DNA of 64,000 nucleotides from an uncultured Bilophila sp. (GTDB taxonomy: Bacteria > Desulfobacterota > Desulfovibrionia > Desulfovibrionales > Desulfovibrionaceae), in NCBI GenBank assembly GCA_910585945.1, contig CAJUHZ010000007.1, positions 36,292-100,291 of the forward strand, in the 5' to 3' direction. This document shows, piece by piece, positions 7,803 through 16,410 of the stretch. The translations under genes were made by a program, and so were the position numbers. Below the pieces are notes generated by a model, which saw only the letters and a program-made list of their open reading frames with translations, was not told where the DNA came from and searched no databases. Each line of letters begins with the position of its first letter. Position 1 is the first letter of the stretch.

Positions 7803-9415
7803 AACTGGGCCAGCACGGATAAAAATTCCTTGTTCAATTCCAGGATGCGATCGCGGATATCCACCTGCTCTTCCCAGGGGAGTTTCTCTGCATCGCTCAG
7901 CCTGCGCTTGAGTTGATCAAGTTTGGCCGTGGTTTCTTCCAGCAGGAAGGACCAATTGACATGCGGCTGGCTGGGCCGGGCTGTGACGAACATATGCGGC
8001 GCGGCCCCCGGTTCAAGCGTCATTTCTTCAAGGTAGGAGGGAATGCTCACCTGCAAACCAAAGCGCTCCTCAATCAGGCGGCCAAGCGTCCGCTGCGCCT
8101 TTTCTTCACCATGCACCAGCACGACTTGCATCCCCGGACGCCGCATCCCGTCGATCCACTCCAGCAACTGACTCTGGCCCGCGTGGGCGGAAAAGCCGCC
8201 AATGGTAAAAACCCTGGCCTTGATCGCCACATCCTCGTTGAAAAGCCGGATGGAAGACGCGCCGTCCACAATTTTTCGTCCGGGCGTGCCCACGCCCTGA
8301 TAGCCGACAAACACGATGCTGGCGCCGGGACGCCAGGCATTGTGGCGGAGATGGTGCTTGATCCGTCCGGCGTTGCACATGCCGCTGGCGGAAATGATGA
8401 CGGCCGGCCCGGCCAGCGTGTTCAGGGCCTGGGACTCCGCCGCGTTGAGCGTGAATCTGAGCTGGGGGAGATAAACGTCCGTTCGGCCCATGACGTCCGC
8501 CTCCCGTGTGTCCAGATAGGCGGCAAAATCCCTGAACACCTCCGTGGCCCGTATGGCCAGCGGACTGTCCACAAAAATGGGCATGTCGTCGGGCAGCTTT
8601 CCCTTGCGGCGCAAAAGATACAGGCAATACAGGATCTCCTGCGTGCGACCGATGGCAAAGGCGGGGATGATCACCTTGTCGCGCCGGCTGTAACTGTATG
8701 CTATCGCCTCGGCCAGTTCCTCCAGAGTATCCGCCTCATTCTTGTGATTGCGATCGCCGTAGGTGCTTTCGATAAAAAGGTAGTCCACCGGCGAAGGCAC
8801 GGCCGGATCGTGCATGAGCAACGTGCCCGGACGTCCAAGATCCCCCGAAAAAAGAAGGCGCGTGATCTTGCCGTCCTCCGTAATGCGCACTTCAAGAAAC
8901 GCCGATCCGAGAATATGCCCGGCGTCCTGATAGACGACCTCAATACCGGGACAGGGCTGAAAGGGCTGTCCGTACTCGACTGTTTTCAATCGTTCGGGAA
9001 TGCGTCGGGCGTCCTCCGTCGTATACAACGGCTCGACGTTTCTGCCTGCGCCGCCCTGCCCGCCGCGTCGGTTCTGCTTTTTCCGCTTCCACTCCGCTTC
9101 CATTTCCTGAATATGGGCGCTGTCTTCGAGCATGAGGCCGACCAGAGCCGCCGTGGGGGGCGTGCAGTACACGGGTCCGCCAAAACCTTCCCGCGCGAGC
9201 CGGGGCAAAAGGCCCGAATGATCGATATGCGCGTGAGTAAGAAGAACAAAACGGATATCGGCGGGACGGTGATTCTGGATGTCGAAATTACGCGCCTCTA
9301 TGGCGGAGTTGCCCTGATGCATGCCGCAATCCACGCAAAAACGGATGCCGCACGCTTCCACAAGGTAACAGGAACCGGTAACAGTCTGTGCCGCGCCGAG
9401 AAAATGAATTTTCAT
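7799..9415 (-). CDS. MBL-fold/beta-CASP RNA-processing nuclease-like protein
   Basis: A 538-residue metallo-beta-lactamase-fold protein of the beta-CASP group (COG1236, YSH1/CPSF-73-like). LTHAHIDHSGLLP is the HxHxDH zinc motif; FIESTYGDRNH, IIPAFAIGRTQEI and SASGMCNAGRI mark the beta-CASP region; GGFSAHAGQ and LVHGEEKA supply late metal and substrate histidines. It probably degrades or processes RNA. ATG at 9415 follows TGAGGA. The frame runs upstream to 9520, but that stretch lacks family similarity. A charged linker around residues 110-125 (KRKKQNRRGG) is unusual. First gene of a cluster with rsmD, coaD and miaA. Confidence 0.9.
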   Translation of the reverse strand: MKIHFLGAAQTVTGSCYLVEACGIRFCVDCGMHQGNSAIEARNFDIQNHRPADIRFVLLTHAHIDHSGLLPRLAREGFGGPVYCTPPTAALVGLMLEDSAHIQEMEAEWKRKKQNRRGGQGGAGRNVEPLYTTEDARRIPERLKTVEYGQPFQPCPGIEVVYQDAGHILGSAFLEVRITEDGKITRLLFSGDLGRPGTLLMHDPAVPSPVDYLFIESTYGDRNHKNEADTLEELAEAIAYSYSRRDKVIIPAFAIGRTQEILYCLYLLRRKGKLPDDMPIFVDSPLAIRATEVFRDFAAYLDTREADVMGRTDVYLPQLRFTLNAAESQALNTLAGPAVIISASGMCNAGRIKHHLRHNAWRPGASIVFVGYQGVGTPGRKIVDGASSIRLFNEDVAIKARVFTIGGFSAHAGQSQLLEWIDGMRRPGMQVVLVHGEEKAQRTLGRLIEERFGLQVSIPSYLEEMTLEPGAAPHMFVTARPSQPHVNWSFLLEETTAKLDQLKRRLSDAEKLPWEEQVDIRDRILELNKEFLSVLAQL

Positions 9416-9599
9416 ACCGTCCTCACGGGTAAGGAAAGCGCCGGCCCGCTCCAGGGCCGCCCGCAGGAGAAAATCTTTACAGCCCTTGGCAGCATAGACA
9501 CAGATGCGGCACAATGACAAGAAAAAACAGCGAAAAGCGGCATTGCCCCCCGCCCTGTCGTCCGCTATACTGCGAACCTTACCGACAAGGAGTGTGCCT

Positions 9600-10250
9600 A
9601 TGCTTCAGACGCCTGTTGATCTTCTTTCCATCCGCGAGTCGTGGCGGCTTTTCAGAATCCTGGCCGAACTGGTGGACGGGTTTGAAACCTTGAACGATAT
9701 CGGCCCATGCGTGTCCATCTTCGGATCCGCAAGAGTCAGGCCGGATTCTCCGCTGTATGCCGAAGCCGAAGAGATTGCCCGCCTGCTTGTGGAATCGGGC
9801 TACGGCGTCATCACAGGAGGGGGGCCGGGCCTGATGGAGGCCGGCAACAAGGGCGCTTCCGAAGCGCAAGGCGTCTCTGTCGGCCTGCACATTCACCTTC
9901 CGCATGAGCAGGACTGCAACAAATATGTGAAAACGCGCTGCGATTTTCGCTATTTTTTCCTCAGAAAGCTTATGTTCGTGAAGTATGCGCAAGCCTATGT
10001 CGTCATGCCGGGCGGTATGGGAACGCTTGATGAACTCTCGGAAGCCTTTGTTCTGGCGCAAACAAAACGCATCAAACCCCTTCCCATCATTTTATACCAG
10101 CGAGATTACTGGAACGGACTCCTCGAATGGCTCCGCACGAAAATGGTTGAGGAAGGGTTTATCAGAAATCAGGAGCTTGATGAAATCATCAGCATCTGCG
10201 AAACGCCGGAAGAAGTCGTGCGGGAAATTCGGCGGCGGGTCATCCTGTAA
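9600..10250 (+). CDS. LOG-family (TIGR00730-type) nucleotide phosphoribohydrolase-like protein
   Basis: A 216-residue Rossmann-fold protein. CVSIFGSARV, ITGGGPGLMEAGNKGA and the catalytic/binding PGGMGTLDELSEAF motif place it in the LOG/YgdH group, whose plant and bacterial members release free bases from nucleoside monophosphates. ATG at 9600 has AAGGAG 7 bases upstream; an in-frame start at 9504 lacks one. It diverges from the MBL protein. The cellular substrate in this organism is not evident. Confidence 0.9.
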   Translation: MLQTPVDLLSIRESWRLFRILAELVDGFETLNDIGPCVSIFGSARVRPDSPLYAEAEEIARLLVESGYGVITGGGPGLMEAGNKGASEAQGVSVGLHIHLPHEQDCNKYVKTRCDFRYFFLRKLMFVKYAQAYVVMPGGMGTLDELSEAFVLAQTKRIKPLPIILYQRDYWNGLLEWLRTKMVEEGFIRNQELDEIISICETPEEVVREIRRRVIL

Positions 10251-10254
10251 AAGC

Positions 10255-10286
10255 CATTTCATGGTTCACACAATCCATATGAAATG
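10255..10286 (+). repeat. CATTTCAT...ATGAAATG hairpin after the LOG gene
   Basis: Eight-base perfect arms with a 16-base loop lie directly after the stop codon. The right arm (ATATGAAATGACTT) recurs at 41393-41406, and a related hairpin lies at 13713-13742. It probably acts at the transcript end. Confidence 0.45.
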
Positions 10287-10460
10287 ACTTGAACGCGGCG
10301 GCAGCGCCGCTGTGAACGGGCCGAAAAGCGTATTTTTGGCGAGGCGCCCCCTTCCTAACGGCTTGCCCCCTTACCGGCGAACGGGTATCACTTGGCAACG
10401 AACCTGACAGGCTCTCCCCGGTAGAGGGAGCCTCCTACGCATGAAACCGCCGGAGTCAGA

Positions 10461-12059
10461 ATGCCGAACACCTTGTGGTCATATCTGAAACAGGCGCTCC
10501 GTCGCCTGGGGCCTCTGCTTGTGGCATGTATTTTCGCCGGGGCCGTTTGGCTGCTCTACCGTGAAATCAGCAAATACAGTGTGGCCGACATCCGGATGAG
10601 TCTTTCGCGGATTTCCCTGTCGCACATTCTCCTGTCCGTTTTTCTGACGGTCATCAATTACATCATTCTCATCGGCTATGACTGGCTGGCGCTGAGGGGC
10701 ATTCATAAAACCCTGCCCCTGACAAGAGTGTCGCTCGTTTCCTTTGTGGGGCAGGCGGTCAGCTACAACTTTGGCGCGCTTCTGGGCGGCAGCACCGTGC
10801 GCTACCGTTTTTATTCGGCATGGGGATTTTCTCCCCTTGATATCGTGCGCCTCGTGCTTATGCTGGCCATCACCTTCTGGGTGGGCGCACTCGGACTTGT
10901 AGGGGCCATTTTCATGATCGCCCCCCCGGCCATTCCGCCGGAACTCGGCCTGCACCTGCCGGTGCAGGACATCCGCCCTCTCGGGGCCGTGCTTTTTCTG
11001 GCGGCCATGAGTTATCTTGTGATCTGCAAGCTCGTTCACAAGCCGATCCATATTTTCGGCAAGGAGTTCGCCTTCCCGCCCTTCCGCATCGCCGTGGCGC
11101 AAGCGCTCGTGGCGGGGGCCGATCTTGTTGCGGCGGGGGCCTGCCTGTATGTGCTGCTCCCCCCGGATTCGGGACTTTCCTTCATCGAATTCCTGCCGAC
11201 GTACCTGCTGGCCATGGTCGCCGTAGTGCTCACGCATGTGCCTGGCGGGGCCGGCGTGCTTGAAGTTGTCATCCTGCACCTGACGTCGGCCGACCCGCAG
11301 GATATCTTCGCCGCGCTGATCTGCTTCCGCGCCATTTATTACCTGCTCCCCCTGCTCGGGGCGGCTATAGTCTTCGCCATCTACGAAATCCGCCAGCAGA
11401 CCGCGCAGGCGACGGGGGCGCTGCACGATGCCGGACGCTGGATGCGCGCCTTTGCGCCCACGGTCATGGCCTTCGCCGTTTTCGGCATGGGCGCGTTGCT
11501 CTGTTTTTCGGTGACCTTGCCCATCAGCCCCGAACGACTGGAACGGACTGTCGCCTGGATTCCCCTGCAAGTCATGGAAAGCGCGAGTGTCATGGCCGGG
11601 CTTGTCGGAGTTGCGCTGCTGTTCCTTGCGCCGGGCTTGCAGCACCGCCAGCGTCACGCCTGGCGCATTGTCATGGGGCTTTTGTGGGTCGGTCTTGTCG
11701 CCTCCCTCGCCTCTTCGCTCAACTGGATCGTCGCGATCCTTCTTGTGATCGGGATTTTTTCCGTCCACTCCATCCGCCAGCGCTGTCGCCGCCTGTCTTC
11801 CCTCTGGAAACTCCGGGTTTCTCCGCGCTGGCTGGCGGGATCGGCGGCAATCCCGGTATGCGCGGCCGGTCTTGGCATTGTCCTCCATCATGCCGATCCC
11901 TTCCCGGCCGAATTCTGGTCCCTCGCCGGCTATACGGCGGAAGCGCCGCGGCTCGCGCGCATCATGACAGCGCAGGCTCTGCTTTTTCTCGCTCTCGCCC
12001 TGGGGTATGCGCGTACCGCGCCCCTGCGTCGGCGCAACGTCAAGAAAGGCGCCGCCTGA
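10461..12059 (+). CDS. MprF-like flippase-domain integral membrane protein (no synthase domain)
   Basis: A 532-residue polytopic inner-membrane protein. The N-terminal half matches the YbhN/UPF0104 and MprF flippase region: VNYIILIGYDWLALRG, SFVGQAVSYNFGALLGGS and a late LTHVPGGAGVLEVVIL segment are typical. About 13 hydrophobic segments follow in total. Full MprF proteins are about 850 residues and end with a cytosolic aminoacyl-transferase (DUF2156); here the chain ends after the membrane part. Lipid translocation is possible, aminoacylation is not. ATG at 10461 has GGAG upstream. Alternative: an uncharacterised UPF0104 transporter. Confidence 0.82.
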   Translation: MPNTLWSYLKQALRRLGPLLVACIFAGAVWLLYREISKYSVADIRMSLSRISLSHILLSVFLTVINYIILIGYDWLALRGIHKTLPLTRVSLVSFVGQAVSYNFGALLGGSTVRYRFYSAWGFSPLDIVRLVLMLAITFWVGALGLVGAIFMIAPPAIPPELGLHLPVQDIRPLGAVLFLAAMSYLVICKLVHKPIHIFGKEFAFPPFRIAVAQALVAGADLVAAGACLYVLLPPDSGLSFIEFLPTYLLAMVAVVLTHVPGGAGVLEVVILHLTSADPQDIFAALICFRAIYYLLPLLGAAIVFAIYEIRQQTAQATGALHDAGRWMRAFAPTVMAFAVFGMGALLCFSVTLPISPERLERTVAWIPLQVMESASVMAGLVGVALLFLAPGLQHRQRHAWRIVMGLLWVGLVASLASSLNWIVAILLVIGIFSVHSIRQRCRRLSSLWKLRVSPRWLAGSAAIPVCAAGLGIVLHHADPFPAEFWSLAGYTAEAPRLARIMTAQALLFLALALGYARTAPLRRRNVKKGAA

Positions 12060-12186
12060 TCCGGACCGGCCCCGTCTGCCGCAACCACTGTGGACTTGAA
12101 CATCAGATCGGCATAGAATGCCAGCCGGCGAGAGCGCGTATGAGCGCTCCAAACAGCGTCACCACGAGTTACCGGAGCAACGAACA

Positions 12187-13569
12187 ATGGCATTTGCGGA
12201 CTTCCAGGCCAAACAGCAGCAAAACAAGCAGAAGGCTGTTTTGCGCGACTATTTCGTCAAGCGTTCAGGGCAACTGCTTTGCCTCTCCGACGATCCGACG
12301 TTTGTCAATCTGTTGCGGCTTACGGTCAAGGAACTGGCCGTAAACCAGCCGGAACTCATTGTTCTCATTCCCGATGCCTCCAGAGCGCTGAAAGCGATTT
12401 CCGACTCCTTCGCCGCCGACAAGAAGCCGGCCCTGTTCATTGAGCGGGTCATGGGAACCACAGGCGAAACAAGCTTTCTGGTCAAGCAATTCCGGGAAAG
12501 TTTCCCAGAACTGCGCATTTTCGTCATGACGACGACGGCCGAAAAAGGCAGAATCATGCTGCTCTATGAATCGGGCGCGGACAACTTCGTCCTGAAGCCC
12601 ATCAGCAGCATTGATCTCATTGAAAAAATGTCCGCGACCTTGCGCCAGCCAAGCGTCATCCGCCAGCTTCTCGACAAGGCGCGTACGCTCATCGTCAAAA
12701 ATGTCAGCAAGGAAGCTATCAAGATCACTCAGAAAGTGCTCGAAGTCAAACCGGACAACGCGTCCGGCTACGTTGTCATGGGCGATGCCCTGCGCGTGTC
12801 CGGCATGGCGGACAAGGCGCAGGTGGCCTACGAGCGCGCCTGCAAATACTCGGAAGACTATCTGGAGCCGTTGCAAAAGCTGGTGGATCTCGCCAGAGAA
12901 ACCGGCAAGCCGGACATGCAGCTTGAATATCTGAAACGCCTTGACACCCTTTCCCCGCTCAATGCGCAACGCAAGGTGGAAATGGGCGAACTCCAGGTGA
13001 CGCTCGGCAACACGGAAGCCGCCAAGCAGCTTTTCGACACGGCAGTGCACCGCGCCTACAAGGACGCCATGGCGCAGGTTGCAGCGATGACGGAAAAAAT
13101 CGCCGTTTCCCTGCAGGAAGCCGATCCGGTTCAGGCCGAGAAATACCTGCGCCGTTGTCTGGAACTGAAGGGCAATGACCTGACCGTGGACGATCTTTCC
13201 ACCTTCAACCAGCTTGGCATCAGCCTGCGCAAGCAGGGACGGTGGCAGGACGCCATTGTCGAATACAAAAAGGCGCTCAAAATCGCTCCACAGGCGGAAG
13301 TGCTCTTTTACAACATCGCCATGGCCCATGCCGAGGGCAAAGAGTACGACACGGCCATACGCTCCATGCTCAAGGCGCTTTCCCTCAACTCCGGCCTGCC
13401 GCGCAGTTCCGCCGGCATCGCGTACAATATGGGGCGCGTTTTCTCGCTCGGTTACACCCGGGACAAGGCGATGCAATGTCTGGAAATCGCTCTGGAACTT
13501 CAGCCGGATCATGAAGCGGCCCGCGCCCTGCTGGATCGAATGCGCGAAGAGGACGAAAAGGAACAGTAA
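12187..13569 (+). CDS. Degenerate receiver-domain/TPR protein, copy 1
   Basis: A 460-residue cytoplasmic protein. Residues about 25-160 have a CheY-like fold order (LLCLSDDPTF, ALFIERVMGTTG, IFVMTTTAE, GADNFVLKPIS). The usual phosphoacceptor aspartate position reads E (FIERVM), though the conserved lysine (LKP) remains. Residues about 165-455 are TPR repeats (for example NQLGISLRKQGRWQDAIVEYKKAL). It likely acts as a phosphorylation-independent scaffold. The start is chosen at ATG 12187 behind CGGAG; an in-frame ATG at 12118 lacks one. A second protein of this build lies at 30501. No partner kinase is nearby. Confidence 0.8.
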   Translation: MAFADFQAKQQQNKQKAVLRDYFVKRSGQLLCLSDDPTFVNLLRLTVKELAVNQPELIVLIPDASRALKAISDSFAADKKPALFIERVMGTTGETSFLVKQFRESFPELRIFVMTTTAEKGRIMLLYESGADNFVLKPISSIDLIEKMSATLRQPSVIRQLLDKARTLIVKNVSKEAIKITQKVLEVKPDNASGYVVMGDALRVSGMADKAQVAYERACKYSEDYLEPLQKLVDLARETGKPDMQLEYLKRLDTLSPLNAQRKVEMGELQVTLGNTEAAKQLFDTAVHRAYKDAMAQVAAMTEKIAVSLQEADPVQAEKYLRRCLELKGNDLTVDDLSTFNQLGISLRKQGRWQDAIVEYKKALKIAPQAEVLFYNIAMAHAEGKEYDTAIRSMLKALSLNSGLPRSSAGIAYNMGRVFSLGYTRDKAMQCLEIALELQPDHEAARALLDRMREEDEKEQ

Positions 13570-13712
13570 ATCGTTCGGCAAGTTTTCCCTTGTGAGACGA
13601 CGTTGCCTGGAGTAGAAGCCATCCACAAATGGTTTGTGCCGCCAGACGGAGCAGCCATACAATGGCAAAGTCGGGTTCGCTTGCGAAAACCGCGCTTTTC
13701 GGTGACACGATC

Positions 13713-13742
13713 TTCATAAATCGACCGCCTGGGATTTATGAA
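13713..13742 (+). repeat. TTCATAAAT/ATTTATGAA hairpin before dut
   Basis: Nine-base perfect arms with a 12-base loop. It continues into ATGAAATGAGTT, resembling the repeats at 10277-10290 and 41393-41406. An R2-like palindrome (13673-13704) lies directly upstream. Confidence 0.45.
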
Positions 13743-13843
13743 ATGAGTTGCAGGAGTCATTCCGTAAACGGCCAATCTTCACCGCCGACGGCCTGAATCC
13801 GCCCGCCCCAGGGCGGCTGACCCCTGTGGATCGCGCGGAAAAC

Positions 13844-14347
13844 ATGGCTTGGGAGCCTTTGCATTTGTCTATGCCAGCGTCAGAATTTCCCCATATCCGC
13901 ATACGTTATCTGCGCGATGCCAGCCGCCTGTATGGCGACGGTCTCGCTTACGCCACACCAGGTTCCGTCGGGCTTGACCTGCGGGCGTGTCCCCAGGACG
14001 CCGCGGACGAGCTTGTTATTCCATCCGGCGAACGCCTTGCCGTGCCTGCCGGCATCGCAGTGGAACCGCTTGTCGCGGGCGTGGCGGGCTTTGTCTACTC
14101 AAGGAGCGGCCTTGGCGCCTTGCAGGGGCTTGTCGTGGCTCAGGGCGTGGGCGTTATTGACCCCGACTATCGCGGTGAAATCACCGTGGTTCTGCTCAAT
14201 ACCTCGGACAAGGAACGGCGTGTCCGCCGGGGAGATCGCATCGCCCAACTTCTTTTTCAACCGGCGTTTCGCGTTCAGTTGGAGAAAGCCGAAGATCTCG
14301 GCACGACCACGCGAGGCGAAGGCGGCTTCGGCCATACTGGACGATGA
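13844..14347 (+). CDS. dut: dUTP diphosphatase
   Basis: Hydrolyses dUTP to dUMP, keeping uracil out of DNA and feeding dTMP synthesis. All five trimeric dUTPase motifs are visible: GSVGLDLRA (1), YSRSGLG (2), GVIDPDYRGEITVVLLN (3), RRGDRIAQLLF (4) and the flexible RGEGGFGHTGR (5, with H where S is usual). ATG at 13844 follows GGAAAA and gives 167 residues, near the usual 150. Alternatives are ATG 13871 without a ribosome-binding site and an upstream TTG at 13748. Confidence 0.94.
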   Translation: MAWEPLHLSMPASEFPHIRIRYLRDASRLYGDGLAYATPGSVGLDLRACPQDAADELVIPSGERLAVPAGIAVEPLVAGVAGFVYSRSGLGALQGLVVAQGVGVIDPDYRGEITVVLLNTSDKERRVRRGDRIAQLLFQPAFRVQLEKAEDLGTTTRGEGGFGHTGR

Positions 14348-14422
14348 GCGGCGAAAGCCGCTTCACGCCTGCTTCCATTTATTGCTTTTTTATCTCAGCA
14401 CGTCTTGCAAGGATGTAATGTC

Positions 14423-15649
14423 ATGACCAGCTCTTCTCTTGCCGCAATCAAGACCCGTGAGGAATCTCTGCTTTGTCATACCTACGGCCGCTATCCGCTG
14501 AGTGCGGCCCGCGCGCAAGGTTCCCGTCTGTGGGATCTGGATGGACGGGAATATGTGGACCTTCTTTCAGGCATTGCGGTGACAAGCCTCGGCCACTGCA
14601 ATGAGGAGCTTGCCCTGGTCATGGCCGAACAGGCTCGCAAGCTCGTGCATGTCAGCAATCTTTTTTATCAGGAAGAACAACTTGATCTGGCCCAACGCCT
14701 GCTGGATCTTTCACACTGCGAAAAGGCGTTTTTCTGCAACTCGGGGGCCGAAGCGAATGAGGCCATGATCAAGCTGGCCAGACGCTACATGAAACGCGTG
14801 CGCAACTCGGACGCCTTTGAAATCCTTACTCTGAAAGGAGCGTTCCACGGCCGCACGCTGGCGACGCTGGCCGCTACGGGGCAGCCCAAATACCAGGACG
14901 GTTTTGACCCTCTGCCGGAAGGTTTCGTTCAGGTTCCGTGGGGCGACCTTGCTGCTCTGGAAGCGGCTGTGACGCCACGCACCGCCGCCATCATGGCGGA
15001 AATGGTTCAGGGCGAGAGCGGCATCCACCCCATGTCGCCAGACTACGCGCGCGGCATTGAAGCCTTGTGCCGCAAGCATGGCCTGCTGCTCCTGGTTGAT
15101 GAGGTGCAATCCGGCATGTATCGCACGGGCCGGCCCTGGGCCTTCCAGCATTTCGACATCAGGCCGGATATCGTTTCCTGCGCCAAGGCGCTGGCCAACG
15201 GTCTGCCCATGGGGGCCATCATGGCGACAAGCGAAGTGGCGCAAGCGTTTACGCCGGGCATGCACGCCACGACGTTCGGCGGATCGGCCCTGGTTTCGGC
15301 TGTGGCCTGCAAGGTTCTTGATATCATGCGGCGCGACAGACTGGACGAACGGGCGGCGCGGCTTGGCGAGGCATTCATGTCCCGCTTGCGCGACGTGGCC
15401 ACCCGGTTGCCAGGCCGCATCAGGGAAGTGCGCGGCCTGGGACTCATGATCGGGGTGGAACTGGCTTTTCCGGGGCACGAAGTTTGGGCCGCACTGCTGG
15501 ATCGCGGCTTTGTGCTCAACCTGGCGCATGAACGCGTTCTGCGCTTGCTGCCAGCCCTGACCATCGACGAGGCGGATCTGAACGCCTTTGTCGCCGCTCT
15601 TGAAGATGTATTGACCGCCGTTCCGGCCGAAGCCTGTCATGCTTGTTGA
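14423..15649 (+). CDS. argD: Acetylornithine/succinyldiaminopimelate-type aminotransferase
   Basis: A 408-residue class III PLP-dependent transaminase. Marks include GSRLWDLDGREYVDLLSGIA, FFCNSGAEANEAMIK (cofactor phosphate site), GAFHGRTLATLAATG, LLLVDEVQSGMYRTG (the aspartate pairing with the PLP ring) and the Schiff-base lysine in SCAKALANGLPMGA, then TTFGGSALVSA. This pattern best fits ArgD (N-acetylornithine aminotransferase in arginine synthesis), which often also serves lysine synthesis. ATG at 14423 follows AAGGA; an in-frame TTG at 14405 is less likely. Its end overlaps the next gene by 11 bases. Confidence 0.88.
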   Translation: MTSSSLAAIKTREESLLCHTYGRYPLSAARAQGSRLWDLDGREYVDLLSGIAVTSLGHCNEELALVMAEQARKLVHVSNLFYQEEQLDLAQRLLDLSHCEKAFFCNSGAEANEAMIKLARRYMKRVRNSDAFEILTLKGAFHGRTLATLAATGQPKYQDGFDPLPEGFVQVPWGDLAALEAAVTPRTAAIMAEMVQGESGIHPMSPDYARGIEALCRKHGLLLLVDEVQSGMYRTGRPWAFQHFDIRPDIVSCAKALANGLPMGAIMATSEVAQAFTPGMHATTFGGSALVSAVACKVLDIMRRDRLDERAARLGEAFMSRLRDVATRLPGRIREVRGLGLMIGVELAFPGHEVWAALLDRGFVLNLAHERVLRLLPALTIDEADLNAFVAALEDVLTAVPAEACHAC

Positions 15650-16169
15650 TACTATTACGAATTGGCGAAACTACGGCTTTGGCCCGGTTTGGGAAGACGT
15701 CATGACATGGCTTGAGACTGCCTTCCGGACAGGCGACCAGACAGGCCGGAACCCGCACCGGGCGTACTCCTCCCCTGGGTCTCCGGCCCTGGAGGACGGC
15801 GTCCATGCCCTCGGTGAGGCACGCGTTACAGTCACGTCCCGCGTCACCCGATTGCGGAGCGAGGCGCGCTATGAAACCCACCGCCAGCTCTGCGACGTGC
15901 ATCTGGTTCTTGCCGGGCGGGAAGGTTTTTTGTACACGCCGGAGGCGAACCTCACGCCGGACGGCGATTTTGACGAAACGACAGACACCGGTTTTTTGCA
16001 ACCGTGTGCGCCGGAACCGGTAGAAGCGGCCCGTTTGATCTTGACGCCGGGCATGTTCGTCCTGGTTTTCCCTGGCGAGGCGCATGTCCCCGCACTGGCC
16101 ATTGGCGAAAATGCGGAACCTCTGCGCAAATGCATTGCGAAGTTGCCTTTCTCTTCACTCCGAGTGTAA
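15639..16169 (+). CDS. YhcH/YjgK/YiaL-family protein
   Basis: A 176-residue protein of the DUF386 cupin-like family. YETHRQLCDVHLVLAGREGF and FPGEAHVPAL are the two conserved metal-site blocks; GFLY and FLQP also fit. Members occur in sialic acid and other sugar-acid catabolism and in toxin-like contexts; their activity is not settled. It starts inside the argD end in another frame (ATG 15639), so it is probably translationally coupled. Nothing nearby identifies a substrate. Confidence 0.8.
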   Translation: MLVDTITNWRNYGFGPVWEDVMTWLETAFRTGDQTGRNPHRAYSSPGSPALEDGVHALGEARVTVTSRVTRLRSEARYETHRQLCDVHLVLAGREGFLYTPEANLTPDGDFDETTDTGFLQPCAPEPVEAARLILTPGMFVLVFPGEAHVPALAIGENAEPLRKCIAKLPFSSLRV

Positions 16170-16348
16170 CGGTTCTCGGGAGTAGACCAGTTTGAACTTT
16201 GGGGGCTGCTCGCCCCGAGTTCTCGGCAGCGGAATCATTCCCATGCATTCAACAGCCGGCTGACGCTTTTTGAGCCAAGCCGACAATGCGATCTCCGGCC
16301 CGGCGCCTTTGTCTTGTGAATTGCCTTGAGGAGTGTGTTTTCAGTTGT

Positions 16349-16369
16349 TATCAAGAATACGTCTTGATA
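16349..16369. promoter_or_regulatory. 21-bp dyad upstream of the phosphoethanolamine transferase gene
   Basis: TATCAAGA-ATACG-TCTTGATA, with perfect 8-bp arms, overlaps the -35 region of the promoter proposed at 16364-16392. It is a good operator candidate, and no regulator gene is adjacent. Confidence 0.5.
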
Positions 16370-16392
16370 CAATAAGTCTATCAATATATGCT
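16364..16392 (+). promoter_or_regulatory. Candidate sigma-70 promoter of the phosphoethanolamine transferase gene
   Basis: TTGATA (16364-16369), a 17-bp spacer, and TATGCT (16387-16392). A start near 16399 leaves a leader of about 12 bases before ATG 16411. This supports that start over the upstream GTG 16333. Confidence 0.45.
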
Positions 16393-16410
16393 TTTATTTT
16401 TGAGATATCC

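Noticed and set aside
7913..9517. 534-codon plus-strand frame
   Set aside because: Antisense to the MBL/beta-CASP gene, which has all its motifs on the other strand; no ribosome-binding site or recognisable domain.
10479..12152. 557-codon minus-strand frame
   Set aside because: Antisense to the MprF-like membrane protein; its hydrophilic, histidine-rich translation is the expected mirror of hydrophobic codons.
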